The notes beneath the pieces are model-generated. The model was not told the DNA's origin. It was given only the letters and a program-made list of their open reading frames with translations, and searched no databases. Source: CBDBIG01 sp965205845 [NCBI: bacterium] (GTDB taxonomy: Bacteria; SAR324). From it: a DNA stretch of 64,000 nt. The DNA lies in assembly GCA_965205845.1 (NCBI GenBank), contig CBDBIG010000003.1, positions 248,001-312,000 on the forward strand. The letters are read 5' to 3'. The position numbers and the translations under genes are program-made. Of the stretch, positions 19,144-28,259 are shown piece after piece; the stretch's first letter is position 1, and each line of letters starts with the position of its first letter.

Positions 19144-19355
19144 AGGGGACTGTATGAATTAGGGCGACGGGTAGAAAAAGGGTAGATAAGGGTACTCTAT
19201 ATTAAAGGCTTGCCAATTGTGGACTGATTGTCCCATCATACACAGGCAAGGATGTTTGGTGTAAATTTTTCTCTAAAATGCTGGCTTTCGTGATGCTGGC
19301 GCATATGGTATGAGTCGCGGTAGACTTTGCTTGTTTTCGCATAAGGGTTTATCTA

Positions 19356-19712
19356 ATGCAATCTGCACTAATGGAATGGGTACACAGTACTTTCAGGCGC
19401 GAAGATCGCCAAATGCCACGGGTGGGTGCTCAAATTAAGGTTGACTACCGCATTCGTGAAGGAACCCGCGAACGCATTCAAACGTTTGAGGGCGTGGTAA
19501 TCCGCTGCCATCGCGGTGCAAGTAACTTGAATGCGACCTTTACGGTACGCAAAATATCGCAAGGTTTTGGCGTGGAACGCATTTTTCCTTTGCATTCCCC
19601 TTTAATGGAAAACATTAAAACGATGCGCCGAGGGGCTGTACGACGCTCGAAACTGTACTATTTGCGCAACCTGCGCGGTAAAAAAGCGCGCTTGCGTGAG
19701 ATAAATGCCTGA
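19356..19712 (+). CDS. rplS: 50S ribosomal protein L19
   Basis: A 118-residue protein with the L19 core [41 protein letters not shown] and [10 protein letters not shown], ending in a basic tail with [23 protein letters not shown] lies nine bases before the ATG. It overlaps the following rnhB-yraN fusion by eight bases, so translation is probably coupled. The usual rpsP-rimM-trmD genes are not upstream; prc is divergent there, with the 212-base gap holding both promoters. Confidence 0.96.
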   Translation: MQSALMEWVHSTFRREDRQMPRVGAQIKVDYRIREGTRERIQTFEGVVIRCHRGASNLNATFTVRKISQGFGVERIFPLHSPLMENIKTMRRGAVRRSKLYYLRNLRGKKARLREINA

Positions 19713-20706
19713 TTTTGCACTGGAGCAAGATCTGCTCGTCAACCAAAAAAATGTTCGGGTGGTACGCTGGGTGGCTGGGGTTGATGAAGCAGGGCGGGGC
19801 CCCCTTGCAGGTCCTGTGGTGGCCGCAGCCGTAATGCTGCCCATGGATTGGCCATCCCATTTACGTCTCGATGACTCGAAGCGTTTGAGCCCAGCCGCAC
19901 GTGAGATGCTTTACAAAGAGATATGCAAGCGTGCTATTGGCTGGCGCATCCAAGCGGCGTCCCCGGCACAAGTGGATGGCATGGGAGTGCTCAATGCCAC
20001 TTTTTGGGCCATGTCGCGTTGTTTACAGCGACTAAGGCCCAGACCCGACTGGGCATTGATTGACGGTCCCCAGGTTCCCCTCGCCGTGTGCCCATGTAAG
20101 GCGGTTGTTAAGGGAGACAGCCGAAGCAACTCGATTGCTGCTGCTTCTATCTTGGCCAAAACCTCGCGCGATCGGGTGATGCGGGTGTATGGTGCACGCT
20201 TTCCTTTGTGGAACTTTGCTCAACACAAAGGCTACCCCACCAGGGGGCATCGCGTTGCCATTGCACAGCACGGGCTAAGCCCGATTCATCGGCGCAGTTT
20301 TCGCGCACTGCCTGCCAATGGGTTGCCACAAAAGCCAACCCGTGTCCCCAAGAGCAAATCGCAGCTACGCGGTCGATGGGGAGAAGCCTTGGCCGCAGAC
20401 TATTTGAGCCAACTTGGTGCCACCGTTGTCGCCAAAAATTACGTTTGTCGCGAAGGAGAGATTGACATTGTGGCACAGCTTGAGTCATTCATGGTGTTTG
20501 CAGAGGTTAAAAATAGGGCAAGCGACCAGGTGGCTTACCACCCATCGCTGGCAGTAAATCGTAGAAAACAGTGCCACCTCCGCCTTGCAGCGGAGCGTTA
20601 TTTGCTTGAACACGACGTGGAACACCTGCAACCGCGCTTTGATGTTATTTGCATCTGTGGCAAGAAGGATAACCCCAGGCTTGAACATATTCCCAATGCA
20701 TTTTAG
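19705..20706 (+). CDS. rnhB: RNase HII fused to a YraN-type nuclease-like domain
   Basis: One 333-residue protein joins two usually separate genes. Residues 20-205 are RNase [15 protein letters not shown] supplies D27 and E28, with D120 in LIDGPQ and D156 after the [11 protein letters not shown] block, so all four metal ligands are present. Residues about 217-333 are YraN/UPF0102: [13 protein letters not shown]252-I-D254 and E267-V-K269, a PD-(D/E)XK-like constellation. RNase HII removes ribonucleotides from DNA; YraN function is unknown. The genes rplS, rnhB and yraN are often neighbours, and here the last two form a single frame with a linker of about ten residues containing PTRVPKSKS. No frameshift is needed. 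Confidence 0.92.
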   Translation: MPDFALEQDLLVNQKNVRVVRWVAGVDEAGRGPLAGPVVAAAVMLPMDWPSHLRLDDSKRLSPAAREMLYKEICKRAIGWRIQAASPAQVDGMGVLNATFWAMSRCLQRLRPRPDWALIDGPQVPLAVCPCKAVVKGDSRSNSIAAASILAKTSRDRVMRVYGARFPLWNFAQHKGYPTRGHRVAIAQHGLSPIHRRSFRALPANGLPQKPTRVPKSKSQLRGRWGEALAADYLSQLGATVVAKNYVCREGEIDIVAQLESFMVFAEVKNRASDQVAYHPSLAVNRRKQCHLRLAAERYLLEHDVEHLQPRFDVICICGKKDNPRLEHIPNAF

Positions 20707-20835
20707 CATGGTGATAAGGCATGTTTTTAAGAGATGCGGCTTATGCCACCGCGCTGTTGTTTGGCGTAAACCCCCTCGCCCTTGTCCCTTACTTATCACA
20801 GCAAGACTTTGAAAGAGAGTATATAAGTTTACATC

Positions 20836-21099
20836 ATGGCCCATCATCTTTCTGCCAAAAAACGCATTCGTCAAACCGCCAAGCGCAATCTGCGTAACCG
20901 CATGCTACGTTCCAGTTTGCGTACCTGCCTTAAAGGCTTTCAAACCGTGTTAAAAGAGGGCAATGTAGACACCATTCAAGGGAGTTACCCCGCCGTACAA
21001 AAACAGATCGATCGTGCGGTGACCAAGGGTATTTTGCATCGCAATACCGCCAAGCGCTATAAATCGCGCCTAAGTGCTGCTGTGGCCAAAAATATTTAA
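20836..21099 (+). CDS. rpsT: 30S ribosomal protein S20
   Basis: An 87-residue, lysine- and arginine-rich protein with the family start MAHHLSAKKRIRQTAKRN and the end HRNTAKRYKSRLSAAV. The length matches E. coli S20. It follows the nuclease fusion by 130 bases. It is normally monocistronic, which fits the spacing here. Confidence 0.96.
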   Translation: MAHHLSAKKRIRQTAKRNLRNRMLRSSLRTCLKGFQTVLKEGNVDTIQGSYPAVQKQIDRAVTKGILHRNTAKRYKSRLSAAVAKNI

Positions 21100-21132
21100 A
21101 GAGCAGGGTGTGTTTACAGGCCAGCACCTTTG

Positions 21133-21237
21133 TTGACAAACCACGCCGTGGTTGCAAAATACCATAAGAATCTTTGCCCCGTTTGCAATGGGGTTGTGTG
21201 TGCCGTTTATTTTAAAAAAAAGGACCGTAGAAACGCC
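21133..21237 (+). promoter_or_regulatory. Candidate promoter with palindrome and leader hairpin before rplC
   Basis: A perfect TTGACA at 21133-21138 is followed 17 bases later by AAAATA, a weak -10 box. Between them lies a perfect dyad, AACCACG-C-CGTGGTT (21139-21153), placed where a repressor could act. Downstream, CCCC and GGGG flanking nine bases form a small hairpin in the leader. AGGA at 21221 lies 13 bases before the rplC ATG. This is pattern reading only. Confidence 0.4.
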
Positions 21238-21867
21238 ATGATACAGGGCTTGTTAGGCCGCAAAATTGGGATGACGCAAATTTTTACCGATGAGGGTGTG
21301 TGCTTGCCGGTAACAATTGTGCAGGCGGGACCCGTCAAAGTGGTCCAGGTAAAAACCAAAGAGACCGATGGCTATGCCGCCGTGCAGGTGGGTTTTCAAG
21401 AAGAAACCAAAAGGAAGCGTGTGACGAAACCGGCCCTTGGGCATTTTAGGCAGTTGCCTCCTTTTCGCCATTTGCGCGAATTTAAGTTGCAAGATGAACA
21501 CGCAGCACCACCTAGCATAGGCCAAGCCATCGACCTAAGTGTGTTTAGTGAGGGTGAGGTAATTTGGGTGAGTGCCAACTCAAAAGGGCGAGGTTTTCAA
21601 GGGGTTATCAAACGCTACGGATTTTCGGGCGGGCCCGCCGCCCATGGGTCGCAATTTCACCGTTCCCCGGGTTCGATTGGCAACCGCACGGATCCAGGAC
21701 GCGTGTTTAAGGGCAAAAAACTTCCGGGGCGGATGGGTGCGCGGCGGATTACGACCAAGAACCTTAAAATTGCTAAAATCGCTCCCGAAAAAGGCTTAAT
21801 CTTAATTCACGGCCCCGTACCTGGACCCAACGGTGCGGTGGTTGAGGTGCGCAAGCCCACCGCTTAA
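21238..21867 (+). CDS. rplC: 50S ribosomal protein L3
   Basis: A 209-residue L3 with the canonical start MIQGLLGRKIGMTQIFTDEG, the central loop block SKGRGFQGVIKRYGFSGGP and the glycine-rich GSQFHRSPGSIGNRTDPGRV. L3 helps organise the peptidyl-transferase region of the 50S subunit. The frame is open 108 bases upstream, but the family start is at 21238. In nearly all bacteria rplC sits in the S10 operon between rpsJ and rplD; here it is alone, downstream of rpsT and followed by non-coding repeats of its own 3' end. Whether a second rplC exists elsewhere cannot be seen. Confidence 0.95.
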   Translation: MIQGLLGRKIGMTQIFTDEGVCLPVTIVQAGPVKVVQVKTKETDGYAAVQVGFQEETKRKRVTKPALGHFRQLPPFRHLREFKLQDEHAAPPSIGQAIDLSVFSEGEVIWVSANSKGRGFQGVIKRYGFSGGPAAHGSQFHRSPGSIGNRTDPGRVFKGKKLPGRMGARRITTKNLKIAKIAPEKGLILIHGPVPGPNGAVVEVRKPTA

Positions 21868-22167
21868 AAGCTCGATTTTCCACGAAAACCATTGCTCTTA
21901 CGGCCACTGAACCCAACGGTGCGGTGGTTGAGGTGCGCAAAGCCCACCGCTTAAAAGCTCGATTTTCCACAAAAACCATTGCTCTTACGGCCACTGAACC
22001 CAACGGTGCGGTGGTTGAGGTGCGCAAAGCCCACCGCTTAAAAGCTCGATTTTCCACAAAAACCATTGCTCTTACGGCCACTGAACCCAACGGTGCGGTG
22101 GTTGAGGTGCGCAAAGCCCACCGCTTAAAAGCTCGATTTTCCACAAAAACCATTGCTCTTACGGCCA
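21823..22167. repeat. Tandem array built from the rplC 3' end (87 bp period, four copies)
   Basis: Copy one is the last 45 bases of rplC plus the following 41 bases. Copies two to four start at about 21909, 21996 and 22083, are 87 bp long and are identical to each other. They differ from the genic copy by small changes, including one extra A in GCGCAAAGCC that shifts the frame, so they do not encode alternative L3 tails. The last copy stops at 22167. Confidence 0.95.
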
Positions 22168-22321
22168 AAAGCACCGGCTCCGCTTATCCCATGGGGAATA
22201 AGACGGCAGCCGAGGCGAACCGGGCCCCTTTCTGTGCCTGGTGAAGTACACAAAAGGATGGCCCCCAGGGAACGCTGCGCGGGGATCCACCACGCTTTAC
22301 GAGATGCAGCCTGCTAACGGG

Positions 22322-22783
22322 CTAAACCGCCGCCATCATCTCCACCTCTGTGGACACCCCGGAGGGTAACTGGCTGGTCCCCACCGCGGCACGTGCATGA
22401 TGCCCTTTGTCGCCAAATACCTCCACAATTACATCCGAGGCACCGTTAATTACCTGCGGGTGCTGGGTAAAGTCTTCGGTGCTATTCACAAAGCCACCCA
22501 CACGCACAATTTGCTTCACTTTGTCGAGGCTGCCCAAATAACGCTTAAGCTGGGCTAGGCAATTTAGTGCGCACAGTCGTGCCGAGGCATAGCCTTCTTC
22601 CACGCTGATGTTACGCCCCAACTTGCCGACGTATTTTAGACCATCATCCCCCTTGGGTACTTGACCTGAAACAATAATGAGCCCATTGATTTCAATACAG
22701 GGGACGTAGTTTGCCATAGGGACTGGGGCCGAGGGCAAGACGATGCCCAATTCTTGCAGCCGTTCATCAATGCTTTTTGCCAT
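22322..22783 (-). CDS. RidA/YjgF-family protein
   Basis: A 153-residue protein of the RidA superfamily, the longer subgroup that starts with DERLQELGI-LPSAPVPMANYVP. Family blocks are NGLIIVSGQVP near residue 40 and HARAAVGTSQLPSGVSTEVEM at the C-terminus, including the arginine that holds the substrate carboxylate in imine deaminases. RidA proteins hydrolyse reactive enamine/imine intermediates in the cytoplasm, but this subgroup has little direct biochemistry. ATG 22783 gives the usual family start and lies about 12 bases after AAGGGG; in-frame ATGs at 22795 and 22819 are alternatives. Confidence 0.85.
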   Translation of the reverse strand: MAKSIDERLQELGIVLPSAPVPMANYVPCIEINGLIIVSGQVPKGDDGLKYVGKLGRNISVEEGYASARLCALNCLAQLKRYLGSLDKVKQIVRVGGFVNSTEDFTQHPQVINGASDVIVEVFGDKGHHARAAVGTSQLPSGVSTEVEMMAAV

Positions 22784-23104
22784 TCGTGTATTCATTCCCC
22801 TTAAAATGTGTTGTTCCATCTTGTTTTTAATTTCATCTTATTTTTCCGTCCGCTTGGGTGGTGTTCTCTTTCAAATAGGGCTACTGTTTACTCCCGCTTG
22901 TTACTTCCGCTTGCTGTTCGTAATAGCCAAGGTCAAGAACAAAAACGAGCGCGTGGACCACATCTTGGCAGACCATAGTGTACGTCTCGAGGGGGTCATT
23001 ACCCATGTATACGGGGGTCTTTACCGCTATTTTTACGCTTTTTTTCACCCTCCCCAGGGTCGTTTTTGCTTGGCACCCACGCAAGATTAAGTAACCATTA
23101 ACAT

Positions 23105-23701
23105 ATGATGCAGCTGTTTTGCGATGTTGATGGCGTACTATTAGACTTTGAGCGGGTTTTTATTCCTTGGGTCAACCGTTTTTGTGGGAAAAACCTACCG
23201 CCTTACTATCAATCAAAAAATTGGGATTTTACCGAGCTCCTCACCAAAGAGCAGGCATTTAACCTATGGCGGCACTTTATCGAAAGCGAACAGGCAGCCC
23301 AAATGCCCAGTACCATAGCCCCCGCAGCCTTTAATGCTGCCACCAAGCATGTACAAGTCGAACTACTCACCAACTTTCCTCTGCAACAGTTTCATAAACG
23401 CTGGGCCAATCTACATAGCCTAGGTTTTGTGTATCAAGGGCTTTACCACGGCGGCTTGGTTAAAAGCAGCCCAGTGTCCCATCCCCCACCCACCAAAGCG
23501 CAAATCATTCACCAACTTTACGCGGGCAAAAAGGCCTTTTTTGTGGATGACCACCCCGACAATTGCCTAGACGTGTTAAGGCATTGCCCACAGGTGGAGG
23601 TGTGGGTTATGCACCGCCATTTTAACCGCGGTTTCTACCATCGCCAAATCCAGCGTACGGCAGGATGGCCCACCTTACTAAAACGCCTCCAACACCCTTA
23701 A
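23105..23701 (+). CDS. HAD-like hydrolase, 5'-nucleotidase-like
   Basis: A 198-residue HAD-superfamily protein. Motif I is D7-V-D9-GVLLDFE, giving the nucleophile and general acid, and the last motif is FFVDDHPDNCLDVL near residue 143. The short form and the WDFTELL segment resemble 5'(3')-deoxyribonucleotidase-like phosphatases, but the substrate cannot be fixed from sequence. It is divergent from the RidA-like gene, with a roughly 320-base spacer between them that holds no other gene. Confidence 0.75.
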   Translation: MMQLFCDVDGVLLDFERVFIPWVNRFCGKNLPPYYQSKNWDFTELLTKEQAFNLWRHFIESEQAAQMPSTIAPAAFNAATKHVQVELLTNFPLQQFHKRWANLHSLGFVYQGLYHGGLVKSSPVSHPPPTKAQIIHQLYAGKKAFFVDDHPDNCLDVLRHCPQVEVWVMHRHFNRGFYHRQIQRTAGWPTLLKRLQHP

Positions 23702-24545
23702 TTGTTAAATTCAGTCGCTTAATCCATGAAAGCAATAGGCTGGGTTTTTGGCATTGATTGGCTGCAGACGGCTGAAGAGAGCTGTGTCGCTGTGTGCACA
23801 GCACCATGCGTTTTTAGCAATATGGAGGTGTTTTTGGTCATGCTCAATAAGCAATGAGGGGTTTTCCGAGGAACGAGCAACCTATTTCCCAGTATGCACT
23901 GCAGATAAGCCCGGGCACGGTTGGGTGGCAAAGAGTGGGTGTCCTAAGTGAGGTTTGGGAGATCCATCAAAGAGACCGACCGAGTGCGTAGAAGCAACTT
24001 TGAACAGAGGCTTTCGTAAAACCCTTGGCGCGCGTACAACCACAAAAAGGCACCCATAGCAGGCTCGAATAGACCCTCGTGCAGAAACCGCCCACGAACC
24101 CAATGCCCTTGTGCCACAAACCCTCCAAGATGCACGCGACAGAATACACGTTCCACAAAAAGGCACCCATAGCAGGCTCGAATAGACCCTCGTGCAGAAA
24201 CCGCCCACGAACCCAATGCCCTTGTGCTACAAACCCTCCAAGATGCACGCGACAGAATACACGTTCCACAAAAAGGCACCCATAGCAGGCTCGAATAGAC
24301 CCTCGTGCAGAAACCGCCCACGAAACCAATGCCCTTGTGCCACAAACCCTCCAAGATGCACGCGACAGAATACACGTTCCACAAAACGCTCTGCCGAAGG
24401 CGCACATGCATAAAATACGCTATCGTGCTGCCTAAGGGCGTACCAGCAAACATTCTTGGGGAAATTCTTGGAGAAAACCGGCCGCAAAATTACAGCCTCC
24501 AAAGGTTTGATCCGCTCCGCTCGCTACAAACCCCTGTAAACAAAA
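23702..24545. other. Non-coding spacer containing the 113 bp array
   Basis: This 844-base spacer between the HAD gene and tRNA-Gly holds no supported gene. Long reverse-strand frames here come from the tandem repeat and have no recognisable protein sequence. The first 350 bases and the last 160 show no clear structure. Confidence 0.5.
24049..24387. repeat. Tandem array, 113 bp period, three copies
   Basis: Three near-identical units start at 24049, 24162 and 24275. Differences are single bases (for example TGCCAC versus TGCTAC). The period is not a multiple of three, so it cannot be a repeated protein domain in one frame. It does not derive from an adjacent gene end that I can identify. Confidence 0.95.
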
Positions 24546-24617
24546 AGCGGGAAACGGGATTTGAACCCGCGACCCCAACCTTGGCAAGGTTGTGCTCTAC
24601 CACTGAGCTATTCCCGC
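24546..24617 (-). tRNA. tRNA-Gly (anticodon GCC)
   Basis: The reverse strand gives a full cloverleaf: acceptor GCGGGAA/TTCCCGC with discriminator T, D-arm AGCTCAGTGGTAGAGC, anticodon loop CTTGCCAAG with anticodon GCC, and T-arm GCGGGTTCAAATCCCGT. CCA is not encoded; the discriminator is followed by T residues. The neighbouring array lies downstream of its 3' end. Confidence 0.97.
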
Positions 24618-24874
24618 AGATTGCCATGCAAGTATCTTTAGCATGGCAAAAAGGTCGTTCCTTTAAAAAAACCCCCTAACTTATAGCACAATTTATGCGG
24701 TGAAAAACAAGCCATCGATTTGTGTTTGACGCTTTTAACACCCTTTTTTGGTGAACCATAGCGTAGACCTGCTACTTTGGTATGGTGTATGCGTACTGGG
24801 TGCCGGCAAGTATAATAGGCTTGTTCAAAAAGATACGGTATCGTACCGTGATGCTTTAAGGAGAATGTAAGATT

Positions 24875-25792
24875 ATGGTGCAACAATGGCTCGCCCTCGC
24901 GGAATTTTTCCTATACACGGCAATTGGTGCCATGGCATTGGGACTTTGGTGGTTGGTAAACGACCGTGTGCTGACCCCAGGCGTTTCAATTCGTGCCGAG
25001 ATTTTTGGTGAAAAACCCAATTTAGCCGTGGCTTTTGACGTCCTGGGAGGCTTTTTGGCTCTGGGCATCGTGGTACACACCACTTTAGAGCTCCCACCTC
25101 AAGTGTCTTTGTTACAAGATGTGGAGGCTGTGGTGTTAAGTATGGTTACCATGGTGTTGTTACTGGCGATATTACGCCTGATTGCAGCTGGTTTTATTCG
25201 TTTTTGGTTTCGTAATGAAAAAGACGAGCATGGTGACACCATCAGCATTAACAACGAACTGTTTGCCCAACACAACACCGCAACAGGGCTGTTTTCTGCG
25301 GCATTATACCTGCTATTGGCTGCGGGGTTGGCGCGCTTTAACCCCTTGAGTGCAAGCGACCTTGGTTTGGTTTCCCTTGCCGATTCTGCCGCTGTGTGGG
25401 TGTTTGGGGTTGGGGTCATTCAGGTGCATTCATGGACACACTTAGGCATAGGCCCTAAACACAATATATTGCGTGAATGCTTTTATTTTAATAACCCAGG
25501 GGCATCTCTCTCGATGCTTGGATTAATGCTGGGCATGGTTTGGACTTTTGAGCGCTTGCTCGATTCCCTTCCCATCGCATCTGCTTGGACACACTGGGAG
25601 CCATGGGCTTACACAGGCCTTGCTTTGCTGGCTGTTTTGTTAATAAACGGCATTGTGTGGCTTATTTTAAAGGGCTTTTTTGGGCTTAACCTCCGCAAAG
25701 AACTCCTTGCCAACAAAAACCCTGCCTGGGGAGTGTTGGATGGCGGATTGATGTTTACCTTGTCAATGGTAGCCCACGCCCTTGTGTATTAA
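24875..25792 (+). CDS. DUF350-like inner-membrane protein with four repeats
   Basis: A 305-residue membrane protein with about eight hydrophobic segments. Four similar units recur: PNLAVAFDVLGGFLALGIVV, QHNTATGLFSAALYLLLAAG, NNPGASLSMLGLMLGMVW and KNPAWGVLDGGLMFTLSMV. The pattern N-x-A followed by a glycine-rich helix is that of DUF350/UPF0719 (YjfL), where single proteins normally carry two such units. This would therefore be an internally duplicated DUF350 protein. Function unknown. AAGGAG precedes the ATG by nine bases. It stands alone between tRNA-Gly and a barrel gene on the other strand. Confidence 0.6.
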   Translation: MVQQWLALAEFFLYTAIGAMALGLWWLVNDRVLTPGVSIRAEIFGEKPNLAVAFDVLGGFLALGIVVHTTLELPPQVSLLQDVEAVVLSMVTMVLLLAILRLIAAGFIRFWFRNEKDEHGDTISINNELFAQHNTATGLFSAALYLLLAAGLARFNPLSASDLGLVSLADSAAVWVFGVGVIQVHSWTHLGIGPKHNILRECFYFNNPGASLSMLGLMLGMVWTFERLLDSLPIASAWTHWEPWAYTGLALLAVLLINGIVWLILKGFFGLNLRKELLANKNPAWGVLDGGLMFTLSMVAHALVY

Positions 25793-25871
25793 AGCTGGCT
25801 TTCGGCTTTGAGCAATCTTTTGGGCATCGGTGTTAGTCCCGCCTTTCCTGTGGTCAAGGGTCGAAGTGTGT

Positions 25872-26495
25872 TTAGTTAAACGGAATAAACACGCCAATCG
25901 AGCGTATACGACGCTCAATCACCGCACGTTGCACGGCAAACTCGCGTACGGCTTTTTGCCTGTTGAACTCCGCACGAATGCCCAAACGTTTCCATCTGTA
26001 TTGCCAACCTGCAAAAAAAGATCTGGTACTCATGGCATGGTGCAAATCTGGATTCGAATCAATCCTGCCGTTACGCCTGCGCCCGTAGTTGGTTTCGCCG
26101 ATGCCCGTTCCCAAAAAAAAACTACCCCCCCCCATGTCACGCACTTTAGAGTACAGGCTTACACGAATGAGTTTGTTAACCAGATCTTCTTCAATGGGCT
26201 CACCCATTGCGTTAGGCGATTTCTGGCTCGCCTTCCCATAAGCATAGCCTACCCCAACACGACTCCAAACCACTTCGAGGCCAAGCGTTTTGTGGGTTAG
26301 GTTGGTGTTTGCACCTTGGGTTGCTTCCTCCGTGGAATTTGCAATGCGCACGCTGCCCCATTTGGCATAATGCAAATCCCAATGCGCACCGGGGTGGGCG
26401 TGCACACGGGTTTCGGCAAAGGGCAAGGTGTATAACACGCACCCTCCCAGCACACATACCATGCGCCAAAAAATGTTTCCAAGGGGGCGAATCAT
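25872..26495 (-). CDS. Putative outer-membrane beta-barrel protein
   Basis: A 207-residue exported protein. A signal peptide covers residues 1-30 (WRMVCVLGGCVLYTLPFAE). The mature part alternates polar and hydrophobic residues with many aromatic and glycine positions (LGLEVVWSRVGVGYAYG, FFAGWQYRWKRLGIRAEF), and the final strand reads IRSIGVFIPFN. This suits an eight-stranded barrel of the OmpW/OmpA-like size class. No named family is recognisable. The ATG at 26495 follows GAAGGG closely; a TTG at 26507 would lengthen it by four residues. Confidence 0.55.
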   Translation of the reverse strand: MIRPLGNIFWRMVCVLGGCVLYTLPFAETRVHAHPGAHWDLHYAKWGSVRIANSTEEATQGANTNLTHKTLGLEVVWSRVGVGYAYGKASQKSPNAMGEPIEEDLVNKLIRVSLYSKVRDMGGGSFFLGTGIGETNYGRRRNGRIDSNPDLHHAMSTRSFFAGWQYRWKRLGIRAEFNRQKAVREFAVQRAVIERRIRSIGVFIPFN

Positions 26496-26731
26496 ATTGC
26501 CCTTCAAAAAAAAGCCCCTTGATAACGCAAAGCATCAGGCAAGACGACTAAGGGGAAGGAAGACCTTGCGCGGATATCTCTATGTGATACCACGACAAAA
26601 AAATACTGCATTCAAAGGCGCACTTACCAAAGCCCTGGATAACGCACCCCCTTTGACAACGCACCGCACACCACAGGCACACACAGCACAACGGTTTTTG
26701 CATCACCCTGGCAGATTGGTTTTTAGCCTTC

Positions 26732-28042
26732 TTACATGCTTCGTGGAGACAAGGAGGGAGATGGCAAAACCGACTCGGGCAGCAGCTGCCCAACCACGTT
26801 TTGTGAGAGGTAAAACGGCTTGATGTGGAAAGGGTCCTCTTTGATTTTGGCTGCCCATTCTCCCAAAGGGGCCTGTACCTGAACCAGCCCTTTTAGCATA
26901 CCCATTTCATTCCCCGCCCAAGTTTCATGAGAGGGGCTTACAAGAATAACACCCATGAGACGGTTGTTTTTAAGCAGTAGTTTGCGATGATGATAGCGCT
27001 CTGGCCTGGTTGCCTCAATCACCTCGGCACTCGCATCATTCCAAGCACCAAAGCTGGCGGCGTCGAGGCCTGCGACACCCACGATGTTCATGAGCAAGCT
27101 CCCTTTGTATACGGTTGTTTTGCCGGCCAAATTTGCCCCAATCACGCGCCCATGCTCCATGGCAGTCGTTTCAATGGCGTGCACTTCTTGCTTGCCATCA
27201 ATGCGATTCGCGCCTTGGGCTACATCCCCCGCAGCATATACATTGTCGAGGTTACTCTCGAGTTTGTCGTTGACCAAAATGCCGTGGTCTATGGTCAAAC
27301 CGCTCCCCTGGGCCCAATCCAAATTGGGCTTGACACCCGTCGCCATAATCACCAAATCGGCGTCGACGCTCCCACCATCAGAAAACGTTAGTGCTGCCCT
27401 TTCGCCACGAGCCTCAATGCGTTCCAAGCGCTGACCACAGAAAAACGTCACCCCTTTGCCTTTGAGCCATTCATGCACCAAACCAGCCCCTGTCGCATCA
27501 ATCATGCGTGGCAAAATGCGCGGCTCAGCCTCCACCACGGTCAGTGAAGCACTGCGTTTAAGCACGCCATTGAGAATGGTAAATGAGATAAATCCAGCAC
27601 CTACCATCACCGCGCGGGAATCGGGTTTAAGCAGGGCGTGCACCCGCTGGGCATCTTCCATCGTCCAAAAACGATGCACCATTGGCAAATCCACCCCCGC
27701 AATGGGCGGCTTAACGGCAGAGGAACCCGTGGCAATTACAAGGTTGTCGTAACTCACACTTTCATCGTTATCGAGTACAACGCACTTGCCCTGCCCATCC
27801 AAGCTTTTTACACGCCGCCCAAAACGGTGCAAAACCCCCCATTGCTCAAGTTGGTCAAAGGACAAGGTTTGTGTGTGCCCCTCGCTAATACCGCGCTCCA
27901 AATAGTAAGGCAACACCATTCTTGAGTAAGGTGGTTCCTTGGCGATTAATACCACGGGATCATCGCATCCCATTTGCCGCATGGTACGAATGGCATTCAC
28001 CGAAGCGGTCCCCGCACCTAAAAACACATGCCGTTTTTCCAT
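26732..28042 (-). CDS. NAD(P)H/FAD-dependent oxidoreductase
   Basis: A 436-residue flavoprotein with two dinucleotide-binding folds. The FAD site is FLGAGTASVNAIRTM at residues 6-20 and IATGSSAVKPP; the NAD(P)H site is AVMVGAGFISFTILNG near 145. The second FAD block is VYAAGDVAQG. It resembles NorW/NirB-type reductases. The ferredoxin gene upstream on the same strand suggests electron transfer between NAD(P)H and a four-cluster ferredoxin. The same pair occurs as AorC and AorA of aldehyde oxidoreductase complexes, but no AorB-like gene is present between or beside them. The 217-base gap holds only a short repeat. Confidence 0.85.
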   Translation of the reverse strand: MEKRHVFLGAGTASVNAIRTMRQMGCDDPVVLIAKEPPYSRMVLPYYLERGISEGHTQTLSFDQLEQWGVLHRFGRRVKSLDGQGKCVVLDNDESVSYDNLVIATGSSAVKPPIAGVDLPMVHRFWTMEDAQRVHALLKPDSRAVMVGAGFISFTILNGVLKRSASLTVVEAEPRILPRMIDATGAGLVHEWLKGKGVTFFCGQRLERIEARGERAALTFSDGGSVDADLVIMATGVKPNLDWAQGSGLTIDHGILVNDKLESNLDNVYAAGDVAQGANRIDGKQEVHAIETTAMEHGRVIGANLAGKTTVYKGSLLMNIVGVAGLDAASFGAWNDASAEVIEATRPERYHHRKLLLKNNRLMGVILVSPSHETWAGNEMGMLKGLVQVQAPLGEWAAKIKEDPFHIKPFYLSQNVVGQLLPESVLPSPSLSPRSM

Positions 28043-28111
28043 GTTTTTCTCTCTTTAGCCTTCACTCAAAAATAGAAGTTCTTATGACCATAGCTTTTTC
28101 AAGGCACGCAT

Positions 28112-28207
28112 CAGCCATGCACTAAAACATAAACGCTTGCCGCGTCAGCACAAAACAATCAGCCAGGCACTAAAACATAAACGCTTGCCGCGCCAGCACA
28201 AAACAAC
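28112..28207. repeat. Direct repeat, 48 bp period, two copies
   Basis: Units at 28112 and 28160 are identical except for two positions. They lie between the ferredoxin and oxidoreductase genes. The core TAAACGCTTGCC resembles TAAACGCTTTGCC of the 22 bp array upstream of the ferredoxin gene, so the two repeats may share an origin. Confidence 0.9.
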
Positions 28208-28259
28208 CCGCACCTCAAAACACCATCATGCGGCACATCAACAATTGAGGAAACGCTTT

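Noticed and set aside
21924-22244. A forward frame through the rplC-end array
   Set aside because: It is a frameshifted read of repeated non-coding copies.
24049-24387. CRISPR or repeated protein domain
   Set aside because: The 113 bp units are contiguous, spacer-free and not a multiple of three; the long reverse-strand frames they create change frame from copy to copy.
23944-24453. A 169-codon reverse-strand frame
   Set aside because: It is generated by the 113 bp repeat, is rich in C and W without any family resemblance, and has alternative frames of equal length.
26040-26070. A tRNA T-arm-like GATTCGAATC
   Set aside because: It lies inside the barrel-protein coding region and no cloverleaf can be built around it.
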